Shown piece by piece: positions 31,074 to 39,479 of a stretch of 49,748 nucleotides of DNA. Source of the stretch: a virus; the IMG/VR virus record IMGVR_UViG_3300027522_000006, positions 1-49,748 of that record; one strand, written 5' to 3'. Below the pieces are notes generated by a model. That model was not told the origin of the DNA and made no database searches. It saw only the letters and a list, made by a program, of their open reading frames with translations. Position 1 is the first letter of the stretch. Each line of letters begins with the position of its first letter. The position numbers and the translations under genes are program-made.

Positions 31074-33284
31074 TTAGATTCTCCTAGATTTTGTTGTGTA
31101 GAAGCCTGTCCACTCTGCTGATTGGAAGGCTGATGGGTAGTGAGTGTCGTTGCTGACTTTCACTGTTAGACGGTCATTCTTAGATTGAAGTGGGAACTCA
31201 AACACACCTGAAGTTATTTCTATCTGACCTAGAGTGAGGAGACCAAGAGGCTTTCCTGTGTAGGTATAAGTGTGTGTTACACCTTGTGAGATAGTCTGAA
31301 CATCAAAGCGCCCTGTATTTTCATAGAGAAGTTTGAATTGACGCATCTGCATACGCCCTGAAGTATCAGTCAATAGACTTCCACCAAGGCCTTGGGTGCG
31401 TTTGTACTGTGTTGAGAAGGTGTATTCCATTTTGTAGGGGTAACCAACATAGTCAACGCTATCGACAGTAACAACTGACTGTCCTGCTAAGGCTGTGGAG
31501 GACGCAGTAAGTCCATCTAAGAACACCATTGAGCCACTTGGCGTGAACTCTGGAGCCTCTTGGAGTTGCATCTTCTCTAGAACGATACGGTTGCCACGCT
31601 TCATCACCCAGAATGCAGTGGATTCAATCGTGCCTATACTTAGTATCTTGTCACAGCTAGGGAACTCCCACTTAGACCAAGACACTTGAAGTGCTTGCTG
31701 GTCTTGACGGAGGTACTTATAGACATAACAAGTTGCTACATCATGAACACCATCAGTCAATACAAACAAGATATCTTCGTTAGTGTTGGACACCAGTGAA
31801 GTAGCATTGCCCTTTATATAGCGAGGTACATTGAGGGTCGCATCAATAGCGATGTTGCTTGAAGTATCTGCCTGAACGAAGAACTCACGCACACCTGTGA
31901 AACCTTCACGGTTAGTGGCGAAGTAGATGTACTCACCAGCACCCACAGGCTCTGCCCGTAGACTAGATTCATACTCTGTTGTCTGGTTAATAGACACTGT
32001 TGCTGGAGTCAATGAGTCCCCTGCGCTCAACATGAACTGTGTTTGGTCAGAGAACAATAGCAAGGTTTCGTTAAAGGGAATCGCATGGCGAAGGATAGAT
32101 ACTTTGGTGTGACTTACTGCCACATCTATTGGGTCAGTAGCCAGAACAGTAGTGACTGTCTCAGGATAGAAAGAGAAGTATTTACCAGAACGACTGAAGA
32201 TAACATTCTCATCAGCAATCACACCTAAGCGGTTGCGATGGAAGAAGATGTCGTTCAACTTACGACCAGCAAAGCTTGGGTCTGGGGCTGAGTCAAGGTC
32301 ACCAACAGAGCGATTCTCCCATTCATTAGGAGCTAGGGTAAATGTACCATCAGCATTGCTCACCAATTTCCACGGCATGGTGTTGGGGTCAAGCGTGGTG
32401 TCTGCGCCATCTGCGAGAGTTTCTTTCCACAGACCTACAGCTTCATCACCCTCTTCATACTCAACATAATAGTTGTCACTGGATGAGGCTTTCTCACCAA
32501 TGATTTCAATTTTGAATCCAGAAAAGGCCCTACGTGGTAAGTCAGAGAATTTCTGAATAGAACCCTTAGCAGCGATTAATGCAAGGTTACCGAATGAGTC
32601 CTCAGTTCTTAGAGTGAAGTCTTCACCATCTGTACGCTGAATGAGGATTGCATTTCCTTTACGAGTTACCGTGAAGAAGCTCCCTAGGTTTGATACCAAT
32701 TGACCACTTAAAGTTGTGGCAATGGCATTAGTTTTTAGCTGAGCCTTAACATCATCAGCAGTGGTGTAGCTTGCTTTCTCTACATCGTCAATGAAGACCT
32801 TGTAGTCTGTTGCATAGTTACCTTGCTTCACATGGACAATGCCTTCAGGGAAGGGTGCGGTGGTTGCAGTAGGCAGAACCTCGGTGGCTACATTCTTATT
32901 CAAAAGGAAAGTATAGTCAGCAATGGTCACTGCTTTGAAATCTGTCAAGGGGTTACCTTGGGTGAGGTAAGAATATCCCTCTGGTGTGTTAACGGTGTAC
33001 TCAGTTCCTGAAAAGTCAAACACCCTTAATGCAGTGTTGGTTGCAATGACTAAGTACCGTTCATTAACATCACGATTAATAGTATGGATGAAGTAATCAT
33101 CAGTTGAGTTAGCGTCAGCAATTAGCTCAGCCATGTGTTGTGTCGGTGGGCGTTTGCGTAATCCACTGATTACTGAACTAAACGCATTGACTTGTTCCTC
33201 ACCTTGAGAAAGAAGACGGACACTTGGGGCTTGCTGGGAGACACCATTAGCTATGTTAGGTATTGAACTACTTACAAGTCCCAT
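31074..33284 (-). CDS. Tail tubular protein B, T7 gp12-like
   Basis: A 736-residue nozzle protein (T7 gp12 has 794). The N-terminus, SSSIPNIANGVSQQAPSVRL, is highly characteristic of gp12: in T7 and relatives the same I.NL..GVSQQ.P..R pattern opens the protein. GLRKRPPTQH follows. It builds the lower tail below the gp11 ring and holds the fibres. The gene lies 3 bases after the gp11-like gene, with AGGTAACAC before its ATG. Confidence 0.93.
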   Translation of the reverse strand: MGLVSSSIPNIANGVSQQAPSVRLLSQGEEQVNAFSSVISGLRKRPPTQHMAELIADANSTDDYFIHTINRDVNERYLVIATNTALRVFDFSGTEYTVNTPEGYSYLTQGNPLTDFKAVTIADYTFLLNKNVATEVLPTATTAPFPEGIVHVKQGNYATDYKVFIDDVEKASYTTADDVKAQLKTNAIATTLSGQLVSNLGSFFTVTRKGNAILIQRTDGEDFTLRTEDSFGNLALIAAKGSIQKFSDLPRRAFSGFKIEIIGEKASSSDNYYVEYEEGDEAVGLWKETLADGADTTLDPNTMPWKLVSNADGTFTLAPNEWENRSVGDLDSAPDPSFAGRKLNDIFFHRNRLGVIADENVIFSRSGKYFSFYPETVTTVLATDPIDVAVSHTKVSILRHAIPFNETLLLFSDQTQFMLSAGDSLTPATVSINQTTEYESSLRAEPVGAGEYIYFATNREGFTGVREFFVQADTSSNIAIDATLNVPRYIKGNATSLVSNTNEDILFVLTDGVHDVATCYVYKYLRQDQQALQVSWSKWEFPSCDKILSIGTIESTAFWVMKRGNRIVLEKMQLQEAPEFTPSGSMVFLDGLTASSTALAGQSVVTVDSVDYVGYPYKMEYTFSTQYKRTQGLGGSLLTDTSGRMQMRQFKLLYENTGRFDVQTISQGVTHTYTYTGKPLGLLTLGQIEITSGVFEFPLQSKNDRLTVKVSNDTHYPSAFQSAEWTGFYTTKSRRI

Positions 33285-33287
33285 GTG

Positions 33288-33866
33288 TTACCTCGTTAGT
33301 ATTCGGCTTACGGAAGTACTGCCTGTCAGCATGTTGTAGTCTGCATTCTCAGATTCCATAAGGCGTAATGTTGTTAGTGCATAATATTCATCTTCACGAT
33401 GCATACTGTGTAGTGAGTCAGACCCTAGTGTACGGTCTTGGAACATGCGCGATGCACGTTGGGTGATGTACGTTCTTGCTGCCTCTGGGATTTCCTCAAA
33501 GCTAAGCAAGAGGGTGAGGTCACATTTAAGAACGCCAGTGAATTGGTAGGTGTGGTTCTTCTTGTCATAGACTCTTGAACCACGTTGAATAACATCGTGC
33601 TCTGCAGAGGGAGTAGATGAATCCATAGACATTGTGTTTGTAGGTAGAACCAGTTGGCCTGTGCCGTCTGGAGTCAAGGGGAAGTTACGCTCAGTGTTGA
33701 AGAACCATCCTTGTACTTGAACCTCACGGTTCACTGCTCTCAAGACTGCCACAGCAGTGATTGCGTCTACAGAAGTCATACTGACCAAGCTATTTACAGG
33801 AGCTTCTCCAATCGTGTTCAGCATAGAGTTGACTGCTTCTAGTTCAGTCGTGGGATTTAGTGACAT
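33288..33866 (-). CDS. Tail tubular protein A, T7 gp11-like
   Basis: A 192-residue adaptor/gatekeeper (T7 gp11 has 196). The motif TELEAVNSMLNTIGEAPVNS at the N-terminus is the gp11 signature, followed by EVQVQGWFFNTE and a C-terminal AARTYITQRASRMFQDR. It forms the ring between portal and nozzle and anchors tail fibres. The terminator at 33888-33913 separates it from the capsid gene, as the T-phi terminator does in T7. Confidence 0.94.
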   Translation of the reverse strand: MSLNPTTELEAVNSMLNTIGEAPVNSLVSMTSVDAITAVAVLRAVNREVQVQGWFFNTERNFPLTPDGTGQLVLPTNTMSMDSSTPSAEHDVIQRGSRVYDKKNHTYQFTGVLKCDLTLLLSFEEIPEAARTYITQRASRMFQDRTLGSDSLHSMHREDEYYALTTLRLMESENADYNMLTGSTSVSRILTR

Positions 33867-33887
33867 ACCGTGTCCTTTATTGGAAGT

Positions 33888-33913
33888 AAAAAAAAGGGAA
33901 CCGAAGTTCCCTT
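33888..33913 (-). terminator. Strong intrinsic terminator after the capsid gene (T7 T-phi position)
   Basis: The minus strand reads AAGGGAAC-TTCG-GTTCCCTT followed by seven more T: a perfect eight-pair stem closed by a C(UUCG)G tetraloop. It lies between capsid and gp11, exactly where T7 has its T-phi terminator, which limits expression of tail genes relative to capsid. Confidence 0.93.
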
Positions 33914-33935
33914 GTGGCTACCTAGAAGGTAGAGC

Positions 33936-34871
33936 TTATGTAAGCTTTAATTCAATGGCAGATTCTGGACGCAGAATGCCACTGCCCATTGCATACTTAG
34001 CAACAAACAAAGTACCTTGACGGCGAATGTCGTACTCAGACTCAAGAGCCAAGTCCAACAACTTCACAGTACCGATAGCAGACTGATGGAATACAACAGC
34101 CTTGGTCTTGGTGAAGTCACCGTGGTAAGTGTTGTTCTCACCAGCAGTCGCAGTCTGAACACCAGTAGGAAGGTGGTTAGACATTACGATTGCAATACCA
34201 GCAACACGGATTACTTTGGCATCAGCGTAAACACCAGCACCGCCCCAATCCTTGTTCATGATAGTAGTGTCTTGCGCTAGCTTGTAGTACAAGGCAGGTG
34301 ATAGGACCGCTACGCGACCATCAGCAGGGATGTCTTTGCCGTCCATCTCTTCAGCAGCTTCAAACAAAGCAGCGATGATGTTAGCAGTAGTGGTGTAGTT
34401 GGCTTTAGAAATCTGAGCGCCAGACTTGCCAGAACCAGTGATAGTCTCAGCACCACGGGCAGCGTTAACTACCATGCGTAGGCCGTTCTTATCGAAGGCA
34501 TTTGCCAAAGCATTGCCTAACTCAGCAGTGTATGTTGAACGAACATCATAGTGATTTTTCGCTTCCAAAATATTGGAGATGAAGGCAGGTGCGATTAACA
34601 AATCGTCAACAGCGATAACTTTCTCAGCGTGCTTTACAGAACCGCCAGTGATTTCTTCACCAACAGAATGGTAAGCTGCAGTAGCAGTACCCATTACAGG
34701 GAAAGAGGCAGACTTGCCGTTAGAGATAGTGCGTACTTGATGTAAGCCCATCATGATATTCTTTTCTTCGAACTGAGTGATTACTTCACCAGCGAATAAT
34801 TTTAGGAATAACGCATCTTCTGCGCCTGCGCCATTTACTTGGCCTAATTGTGATACGGTTGCATTAGTCAT
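33936..34871 (-). CDS. Major capsid protein, T7 gp10-like
   Basis: A 311-residue capsid protein, HK97 fold (T7 gp10A has 345). Typical stretches are ALFLKLFAGEVITQFEEKN near the start, SVGEEITGG, then the long helix region with STYTAELGNALANAFDKNG, and YHGDFTKTKAVVFHQSAIGTVK near the C-terminus. It ends soon after with IELKLT. It follows the scaffold gene by a 167-base gap with a hairpin, and precedes a strong terminator. I see no slippery site giving a longer form at the stop. Confidence 0.95.
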   Translation of the reverse strand: MTNATVSQLGQVNGAGAEDALFLKLFAGEVITQFEEKNIMMGLHQVRTISNGKSASFPVMGTATAAYHSVGEEITGGSVKHAEKVIAVDDLLIAPAFISNILEAKNHYDVRSTYTAELGNALANAFDKNGLRMVVNAARGAETITGSGKSGAQISKANYTTTANIIAALFEAAEEMDGKDIPADGRVAVLSPALYYKLAQDTTIMNKDWGGAGVYADAKVIRVAGIAIVMSNHLPTGVQTATAGENNTYHGDFTKTKAVVFHQSAIGTVKLLDLALESEYDIRRQGTLFVAKYAMGSGILRPESAIELKLT

Positions 34872-35013
34872 TTTAAATATTTCCTTAAAGAGGATTGAAG
34901 TTTCAAGTTGGTTTGTTTCCTTGAGGCTTCAGCACTCAATAACTTCCCACAGCGTTGTCCTCCTCGGAGGCGCAGTTTCTTTGTCATTAATAGCTTGGGG
35001 CTTTGGGGAGGTT

Positions 35014-35029
35014 GGCCCCCTAGAGGGCC
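35014..35029 (-). promoter_or_regulatory. Hairpin between scaffold and capsid genes
   Basis: The minus strand reads GGCCCT-CTAG-GGGGCC, six pairs with one U-G. No U tract follows, so it is more likely an mRNA processing or stabilising stem in the capsid leader than a terminator. T7 has an RNase III site in the same kind of gap. No phage promoter core is seen in this gap. Confidence 0.5.
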
Positions 35030-35038
35030 GTGTGTTGT

Positions 35039-35827
35039 TTACAGAATTGAGGAGTTTGAAAGTTTGCTCTGTACACTCTGTCGGAATGCTGGGTCCTTCG
35101 CATAACGAGGGTCCCTCATTGCTTCAGTTAACTGAGCTACACTCTCAAAGCGACCGCCTGCATTTGCAGAGGTAGTGTCACCACTAATTAACTTAGGGTC
35201 GCTACCATTGGCTGCTGTGTAACGTGCTTTTAAACCATGGACAGACATCTGAATCTGGTCAGAGTTACCGCTGTTCATGGTTGTGTTGTAGGCATCTACT
35301 TCACCAGCGTTCAGGTTCGTACTTGCCCATTCCATCATTGTGTTATAAGTTTCTTCACCGCCTACACTATTGAACATAGTTGTCCGTTGAGATGTAGCGA
35401 GTTCTTCTTGACCAGCGATGTATGAGTCTACGACTTCACGCGGAATTCCTGACTTAGCCAGTGATTCATAGGTGTCATCAGTGAGACCTTGGTTTGCTGC
35501 ATACTCCGTTTGGAGTGCGCCAAAGTCTAAGCCTGCATTCTCAACTGCTTCCGATGCATCAGGGGTAGGAATCTCTGTCTCAGGGACTGCAGGTTCATCT
35601 GCAATGTTTCCGCTGGACATCTTCTTTTCCAATGCTGCATAGGAGTTAGCTAAGTCTTCAGGGGTCTTGAACTTTTCTGGTAACCATTCAGGCCTGTCTG
35701 CCACAGTGGCTTCAAGGTTCTCCTGCACAGGTGGATTTTGGGCATTCTCCGCCTTAGCCACCATTGCATCAATATGCTCTTGTGACTGAGGTTGTGGTTC
35801 TTGCTTAATTGTTACTGTTTCTACCAT
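35039..35827 (-). CDS. Scaffolding (capsid assembly) protein, T7 gp9-like
   Basis: A 262-residue acidic protein (T7 gp9 has 307) between portal and capsid genes. It is rich in E, A, P and N, with an N-terminal low-complexity part (EPQPQSQEHIDAMVAKAENA) and RPEWLPEKFKTPEDLANSYA, a stretch widely conserved in gp9-type scaffolds. It directs prohead assembly and then leaves. Its ATG overlaps the portal stop (TAATG). Confidence 0.9.
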   Translation of the reverse strand: MVETVTIKQEPQPQSQEHIDAMVAKAENAQNPPVQENLEATVADRPEWLPEKFKTPEDLANSYAALEKKMSSGNIADEPAVPETEIPTPDASEAVENAGLDFGALQTEYAANQGLTDDTYESLAKSGIPREVVDSYIAGQEELATSQRTTMFNSVGGEETYNTMMEWASTNLNAGEVDAYNTTMNSGNSDQIQMSVHGLKARYTAANGSDPKLISGDTTSANAGGRFESVAQLTEAMRDPRYAKDPAFRQSVQSKLSNSSIL

Positions 35828-37377
35828 TACTGTTCTTCACTTCCTTGGGGTTGTTGTTGTGCCATCATCTGCTCTTTCACAGCATCAAATGCTTGAGGCG
35901 CTAATTGCTGCCCTGTTTGTTGCATCTGTTGCTGTTGAGTTTCTTCTGCAATTGCCTCGTCAGATTTGATTAAGCCCTTCATATCAATACCTAGTGATGT
36001 ACCAACACGGGAGATATAGTCTCCTACGTTCATGTACTTCATAAGTGTTTCAGGACCTAGCTGACTAAGTTGTTCCAGCATGGCTGCTAGTTTGTTTAAA
36101 TCATGACCACGACCAAGTGCTTCAAGGCCTGTGGTGATTGTTGGGGATACGATGCCTTTAGGTAGAGAAGGAACTTTGCGCTGCTTCTGCATCTGTAAAA
36201 GTAATCGGTTCACTAAAGGTAGCTGAAATTCCTGAGACAAGATTGAGTAGATACCACCAAGGGCATCTTCTAATTCACCTGCCATGTATCGGATTTCTTC
36301 AGCGGTCACACGTTCAGCATTGCGCTGTACCGATGAGTTCATCAAGAAGGCATAAGCTAAACGCTCTTTGATTTCCTGTGCTGTCTGGAAGGCAATCTGA
36401 AAGTCGCCTCCCTTCTGAACTTGGAGTGTGCTTACATCAGCAGCATCGCCTTCACGGATTGCTCCATTAGGTGCTTCTGCTAAGACTCGCGCACGGGTTG
36501 TTCCATTGGGTCGGACTAAGAATAGTACCTTGGCAGAGGCTGCAGAGCCTTCAACGATAGCTTGTGTCAGAGTCTCAAGGGACTTTAAGTCACCTAAGTA
36601 TTCTTCAACATAACCACGGCCCCATGATTCCCCGTCAATGCGAGAAAGTCTTAGAGGTATCCAAGGTGTCTTGTCTAATGGGTATGTTCCTTCAGAGTCA
36701 GGGACTGCTTTCCCTTTAAGCTCTTGGCTCACCTTCCACTTCTTATCAACCCGAACAATACGGGTGTATAGCTCTACCGATTCATAGCCGTAGCCATCTT
36801 CTTTGCCTTCTTCATATCCACATAACTCTTGGAGTTCAGGTGTTAATGTTTCTGGTGAGATGTTTTCTTTGGTAATCATTTCCAACGCATTACCCATAGG
36901 GTCACGTTTGATTACATATCTGTCCATGTGGAACACACGCATACCACCCTCAGTCTCAGGGAGATATAGCAATACATTACCAGCAACTAACAAATGCTTG
37001 AGAGCTTCAAAGGTAGCAATACGCACAGAGCTTGATTCAATCTCTGACATTACTGCACGTTCAATTGAGGACAAGGCTTCTTCCACTTCTGCCCTAGCAC
37101 CCTCTTGTTGGGTGAGTTCCTGTAACTTAAAGTCATCCACTGTTAAGCGGAAGAACGGTGAGTTGGGTGGGACAAGTGCTAATAGTAATTTGGAGGCGAG
37201 GTTGTTTACACCACGCGCACCAATGCCTTGGAAGGGCGTATCAAATGTACTACTAGCAGAATGTCCTGAATCAGGGACTAGAGTCGGGAGAGTTAACTTA
37301 CTGCATTCTCTCGCTCTCGTAAGGAAAGGGTTTCGCTCTGTCTCCAACTTTTCATATCGTTGGCGAATAGAGGTCAT
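35827..37377 (-). CDS. Portal (head-tail connector) protein, T7 gp8-like
   Basis: A 516-residue portal (T7 gp8 has 536). Diagnostic stretches are the N-terminal YEKLETERNPFLTRARECSK, GARGVNNLASKLLLALVPP, a central RLSRIDGESWGRGYVEEYLG and RVTAEEIRYMAGELE towards the C-terminus. The C-terminal tail is glutamine-rich. The dodecameric portal forms the DNA channel and the site for terminase and internal core. The gene starts 7 bases after the gp7.3-like gene. Confidence 0.96.
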   Translation of the reverse strand: MTSIRQRYEKLETERNPFLTRARECSKLTLPTLVPDSGHSASSTFDTPFQGIGARGVNNLASKLLLALVPPNSPFFRLTVDDFKLQELTQQEGARAEVEEALSSIERAVMSEIESSSVRIATFEALKHLLVAGNVLLYLPETEGGMRVFHMDRYVIKRDPMGNALEMITKENISPETLTPELQELCGYEEGKEDGYGYESVELYTRIVRVDKKWKVSQELKGKAVPDSEGTYPLDKTPWIPLRLSRIDGESWGRGYVEEYLGDLKSLETLTQAIVEGSAASAKVLFLVRPNGTTRARVLAEAPNGAIREGDAADVSTLQVQKGGDFQIAFQTAQEIKERLAYAFLMNSSVQRNAERVTAEEIRYMAGELEDALGGIYSILSQEFQLPLVNRLLLQMQKQRKVPSLPKGIVSPTITTGLEALGRGHDLNKLAAMLEQLSQLGPETLMKYMNVGDYISRVGTSLGIDMKGLIKSDEAIAEETQQQQMQQTGQQLAPQAFDAVKEQMMAQQQPQGSEEQ

Positions 37378-37383
37378 AGTGTC

Positions 37384-37590
37384 CTACTTAGTTGGGATGT
37401 TAGTGCCAGTTGAAGAAGTTCCGCCAACAACACGCTCAATGCGTAGTGAGCCAGTGCCTTTCTTCTTACGGTTTACTTGACCACGGGTACTGTCAGAGTC
37501 ACCATTTTCCCCAATCTTTGGGGCTTCTGGGGCTAGGTCAGCAGGTGGTGGTGGAGGTGGAGTTGCTTTTGGTGCGGTTGGAAAACACAT
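37384..37590 (-). CDS. T7 gp7.3-like tail assembly / virion protein
   Basis: A 68-residue protein directly before the portal. The N-terminus is proline-rich (PKATPPPPPPADLAPEAP). The C-terminus has RKKKGTGSLRIERVVGG and ends in GTNIPTK, which resembles the end of T7 gp7.3 (GGKKSLSVARSSGGGINI). Proteins of this type are small virion components needed for tail assembly or adsorption. Assignment is by C-terminal pattern and position. Confidence 0.72.
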   Translation of the reverse strand: MCFPTAPKATPPPPPPADLAPEAPKIGENGDSDSTRGQVNRKKKGTGSLRIERVVGGTSSTGTNIPTK

Positions 37591-37596
37591 ATATGT

Positions 37597-37788
37597 TTAA
37601 TGCTCCGTCTTTTCAGTTTCATTCTGGGCTTCATACTGTACCCGTAACATACGGATTACATTTACAGCACCAACGTGTGCGAATATTTCACGTTCACTAT
37701 CATCAATAGAAGGAACGCAATCTGGGATTATTTCTTCAAGATACTCAATGAGTTCTTTAGGAACAAAGGGGAAATCATGAAATGTCAT
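37597..37788 (-). CDS. Hypothetical 63-residue protein before the structural operon
   Basis: Starts MTFHDFPFVPKELIEYLEEI; acidic with one helical segment, EREIFAHVGAVNVIRMLRVQ, near the middle. It lies 15 bases downstream of the phage promoter at 37803-37823, so it is the first gene of the virion operon. AAGAAGG precedes the start at about 12 bases. Similar small proteins lie before portal genes in marine T7-like phages, but I cannot name the family. Confidence 0.7.
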   Translation of the reverse strand: MTFHDFPFVPKELIEYLEEIIPDCVPSIDDSEREIFAHVGAVNVIRMLRVQYEAQNETEKTEH

Positions 37789-37802
37789 GTTTTATGTAAC
37801 CT

Positions 37803-37823
37803 TCTTATGGTGCAACCTATGCT
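37803..37823 (-). promoter_or_regulatory. Phage RNAP promoter, class GGTTGCAC (virion operon)
   Basis: The minus strand reads AAGCATAGGTTGCACCATAAG. It overlaps the last codons of phoH and points to the virion genes. The core matches the promoters at 7294 and 8991, not the two AATTGCA promoters in copy 2. Confidence 0.75.
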
Positions 37824-38518
37824 TGACTTTTATCAAACGCTTCAATCCACATCTTACATTCTGCACTGCGTACAACATCATCAATGGTGAATTCAATCAC
37901 AGGCACTGGTAAGTTATAGCGTTGGGCAAGGTCAATGATTGTTGATAGGCCACTGGTTGTTTTGATATCAGATTGTTTAATGTCACCATTGATTACGATG
38001 CGGCAGTTCTCACCGATACGGGTGGTGAACATCTTCATCTCTTCTGGTGTTGTGTTCTGAGCTTCGTCCATGATGACAAAGGCATCACTGAATGATGAAC
38101 CACGCATGGTTTCAAACGGGGCAACGATGATTGCACCCCGTCTTATGGCATTTTCATAAGCACCCCCCATGCAGTTCCTAAGCACTTCAACCACTGGAGT
38201 AGTCCACGGAGCCATCTTCTCTTCTAGAGTGCCAGGAAATGAACCTAGGGACCTTGACGAAGGCACATTAGGACGTGTCAGGATTATCTTATCGATAGTT
38301 CCTTTCATGTATAACTGTGCTGCCATTGTGCTAGCGATGTAGGTCTTACCTGTACCAGCGCAGCCTAAGCTGATGGTCTGGGTGAAGTTGTTAATCGCCT
38401 CAATGTAACGTGCTTGCATCTGAGTCTTAGGGTGTAGTGCAGTGCGAGGTGAGCGTTCTTCTTCGAACTTCTCTTTAATCTCTCGCTTAGGTTTTTGCTT
38501 ACGTATTTGTCGAGACAT
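37817..38518 (-). CDS. phoH: PhoH-like ATPase
   Basis: About 233 residues from the ATG giving MSRQIRKQKPKREIKEKF; an ATG six codons earlier overlaps nrdB. The Walker A motif is GCAGTGKTY, with AFVIMDEAQNTTPEEMKMF as Walker B and following helix, and GDIKQSD further on. This is the PhoH core without extra domains, as in many marine phages. Its role in phages is unsettled; RNA or nucleotide metabolism and phosphate starvation have both been proposed. It lies between nrdB and the virion operon promoter. Confidence 0.88.
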   Translation of the reverse strand: MSRQIRKQKPKREIKEKFEEERSPRTALHPKTQMQARYIEAINNFTQTISLGCAGTGKTYIASTMAAQLYMKGTIDKIILTRPNVPSSRSLGSFPGTLEEKMAPWTTPVVEVLRNCMGGAYENAIRRGAIIVAPFETMRGSSFSDAFVIMDEAQNTTPEEMKMFTTRIGENCRIVINGDIKQSDIKTTSGLSTIIDLAQRYNLPVPVIEFTIDDVVRSAECKMWIEAFDKSQA

Positions 38519-38523
38519 GTTCT

Positions 38524-39477
38524 TTACCATCCCCATGAGTCACCAGACATTCCGTCTGCTGAGTAGTCTGTTACGCGACCTTCAAAGAAATTCTTGAAGC
38601 TGTCGCCATTTAATACCCAATCTAGCCAAGGCAGTGGGTTCTCTTGAATATCCCAATTAGGCTTCAATCCTAGGTTTACCAATCGCCTGTCTGCGATGAA
38701 CCTGATATACGTCTTAACTTCGCTTGCGCTGAGACCTTCCATAGGACCCAATTCAAACGCCAAATCAATAACCTTATCCTCAAGTGACACTGCAGTGCGG
38801 TACATCTCGTAGATACCCAGCTTGAATTCATCTGTTACTACCTCTGGATTTTCTTTAATAAATGTTCTGAATATCTCAGTCATACCTGCAACATGGATAG
38901 TCTCATCACGGATAGACCATTCAACTATCTCGCACATGCCTTTCAACTTTCCAAAGCGTTGGAAGTTAAGCAGCATCACGAATGCAGAGAACAGGGACAT
39001 ACCTTCATTACACACAGTCTGGGCAAGAGCTTTTGCTAGGCCAGCTTTAGTATCAGGGTCAAAGTCCTGCATGAACTCAATCTTCTCAGACATCGCATCG
39101 TATTCAAGGAAGGCTGTGTACTCAGCTTCAGGGAATCCAAGGGTGTCATTGAGCAGCGCATACGAGCGCATGTGGATAGTCTCTCGGTGGGCGAATGACA
39201 GCATCATCATCCTAGCTTCGTTGTTTTTAATACGTGGCAGGAACACGTCAACATAGCTACCCCCGACTATCACATCTGACTGTGTAAATAGACGAAGGAT
39301 TTGGGTGATGAAGTTCTTCTCAGGTGGGCTAATCTTTCCAGACTTCCACTGAGCTACATCTTCATTAAGGTCACACTCCCACTCACCCCAGTGAAGCTTG
39401 TCATGTTCAATTGCTTGGTTGACAAAGCTAGGGTTAGCGAAAGGTTTGTATGCTGCTGATTGTGTTAGTAAGCTCAT
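38524..39477 (-). CDS. nrdB: Ribonucleotide reductase small subunit, class Ia
   Basis: A 317-residue radical-generating subunit, from the ATG giving MSLLTQSAAYKPF with AAGGATAAC before it; the frame is open eight codons further. The di-iron ligands fit E. coli NrdB spacing: D68, E99 and H102 (RETIH), E158 (NEGM), E192 and H195 (RDETIH). The radical tyrosine is present at Y106, four residues after H102, as in E. coli (Y122). So it is a classic tyrosyl-radical class Ia protein. It follows nrdA with the start 3 bases before its stop region and precedes phoH. Confidence 0.95.
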   Translation of the reverse strand: MSLLTQSAAYKPFANPSFVNQAIEHDKLHWGEWECDLNEDVAQWKSGKISPPEKNFITQILRLFTQSDVIVGGSYVDVFLPRIKNNEARMMMLSFAHRETIHMRSYALLNDTLGFPEAEYTAFLEYDAMSEKIEFMQDFDPDTKAGLAKALAQTVCNEGMSLFSAFVMLLNFQRFGKLKGMCEIVEWSIRDETIHVAGMTEIFRTFIKENPEVVTDEFKLGIYEMYRTAVSLEDKVIDLAFELGPMEGLSASEVKTYIRFIADRRLVNLGLKPNWDIQENPLPWLDWVLNGDSFKNFFEGRVTDYSADGMSGDSWGW

Positions 39478-39479
39478 TG

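Noticed and set aside
34872-35038. A 39-codon basic frame (starts MTKKLRLRGG) between scaffold and capsid
   Set aside because: No ribosome binding site precedes it and it ends over the capsid start; the gap is better explained as the capsid leader with a hairpin.
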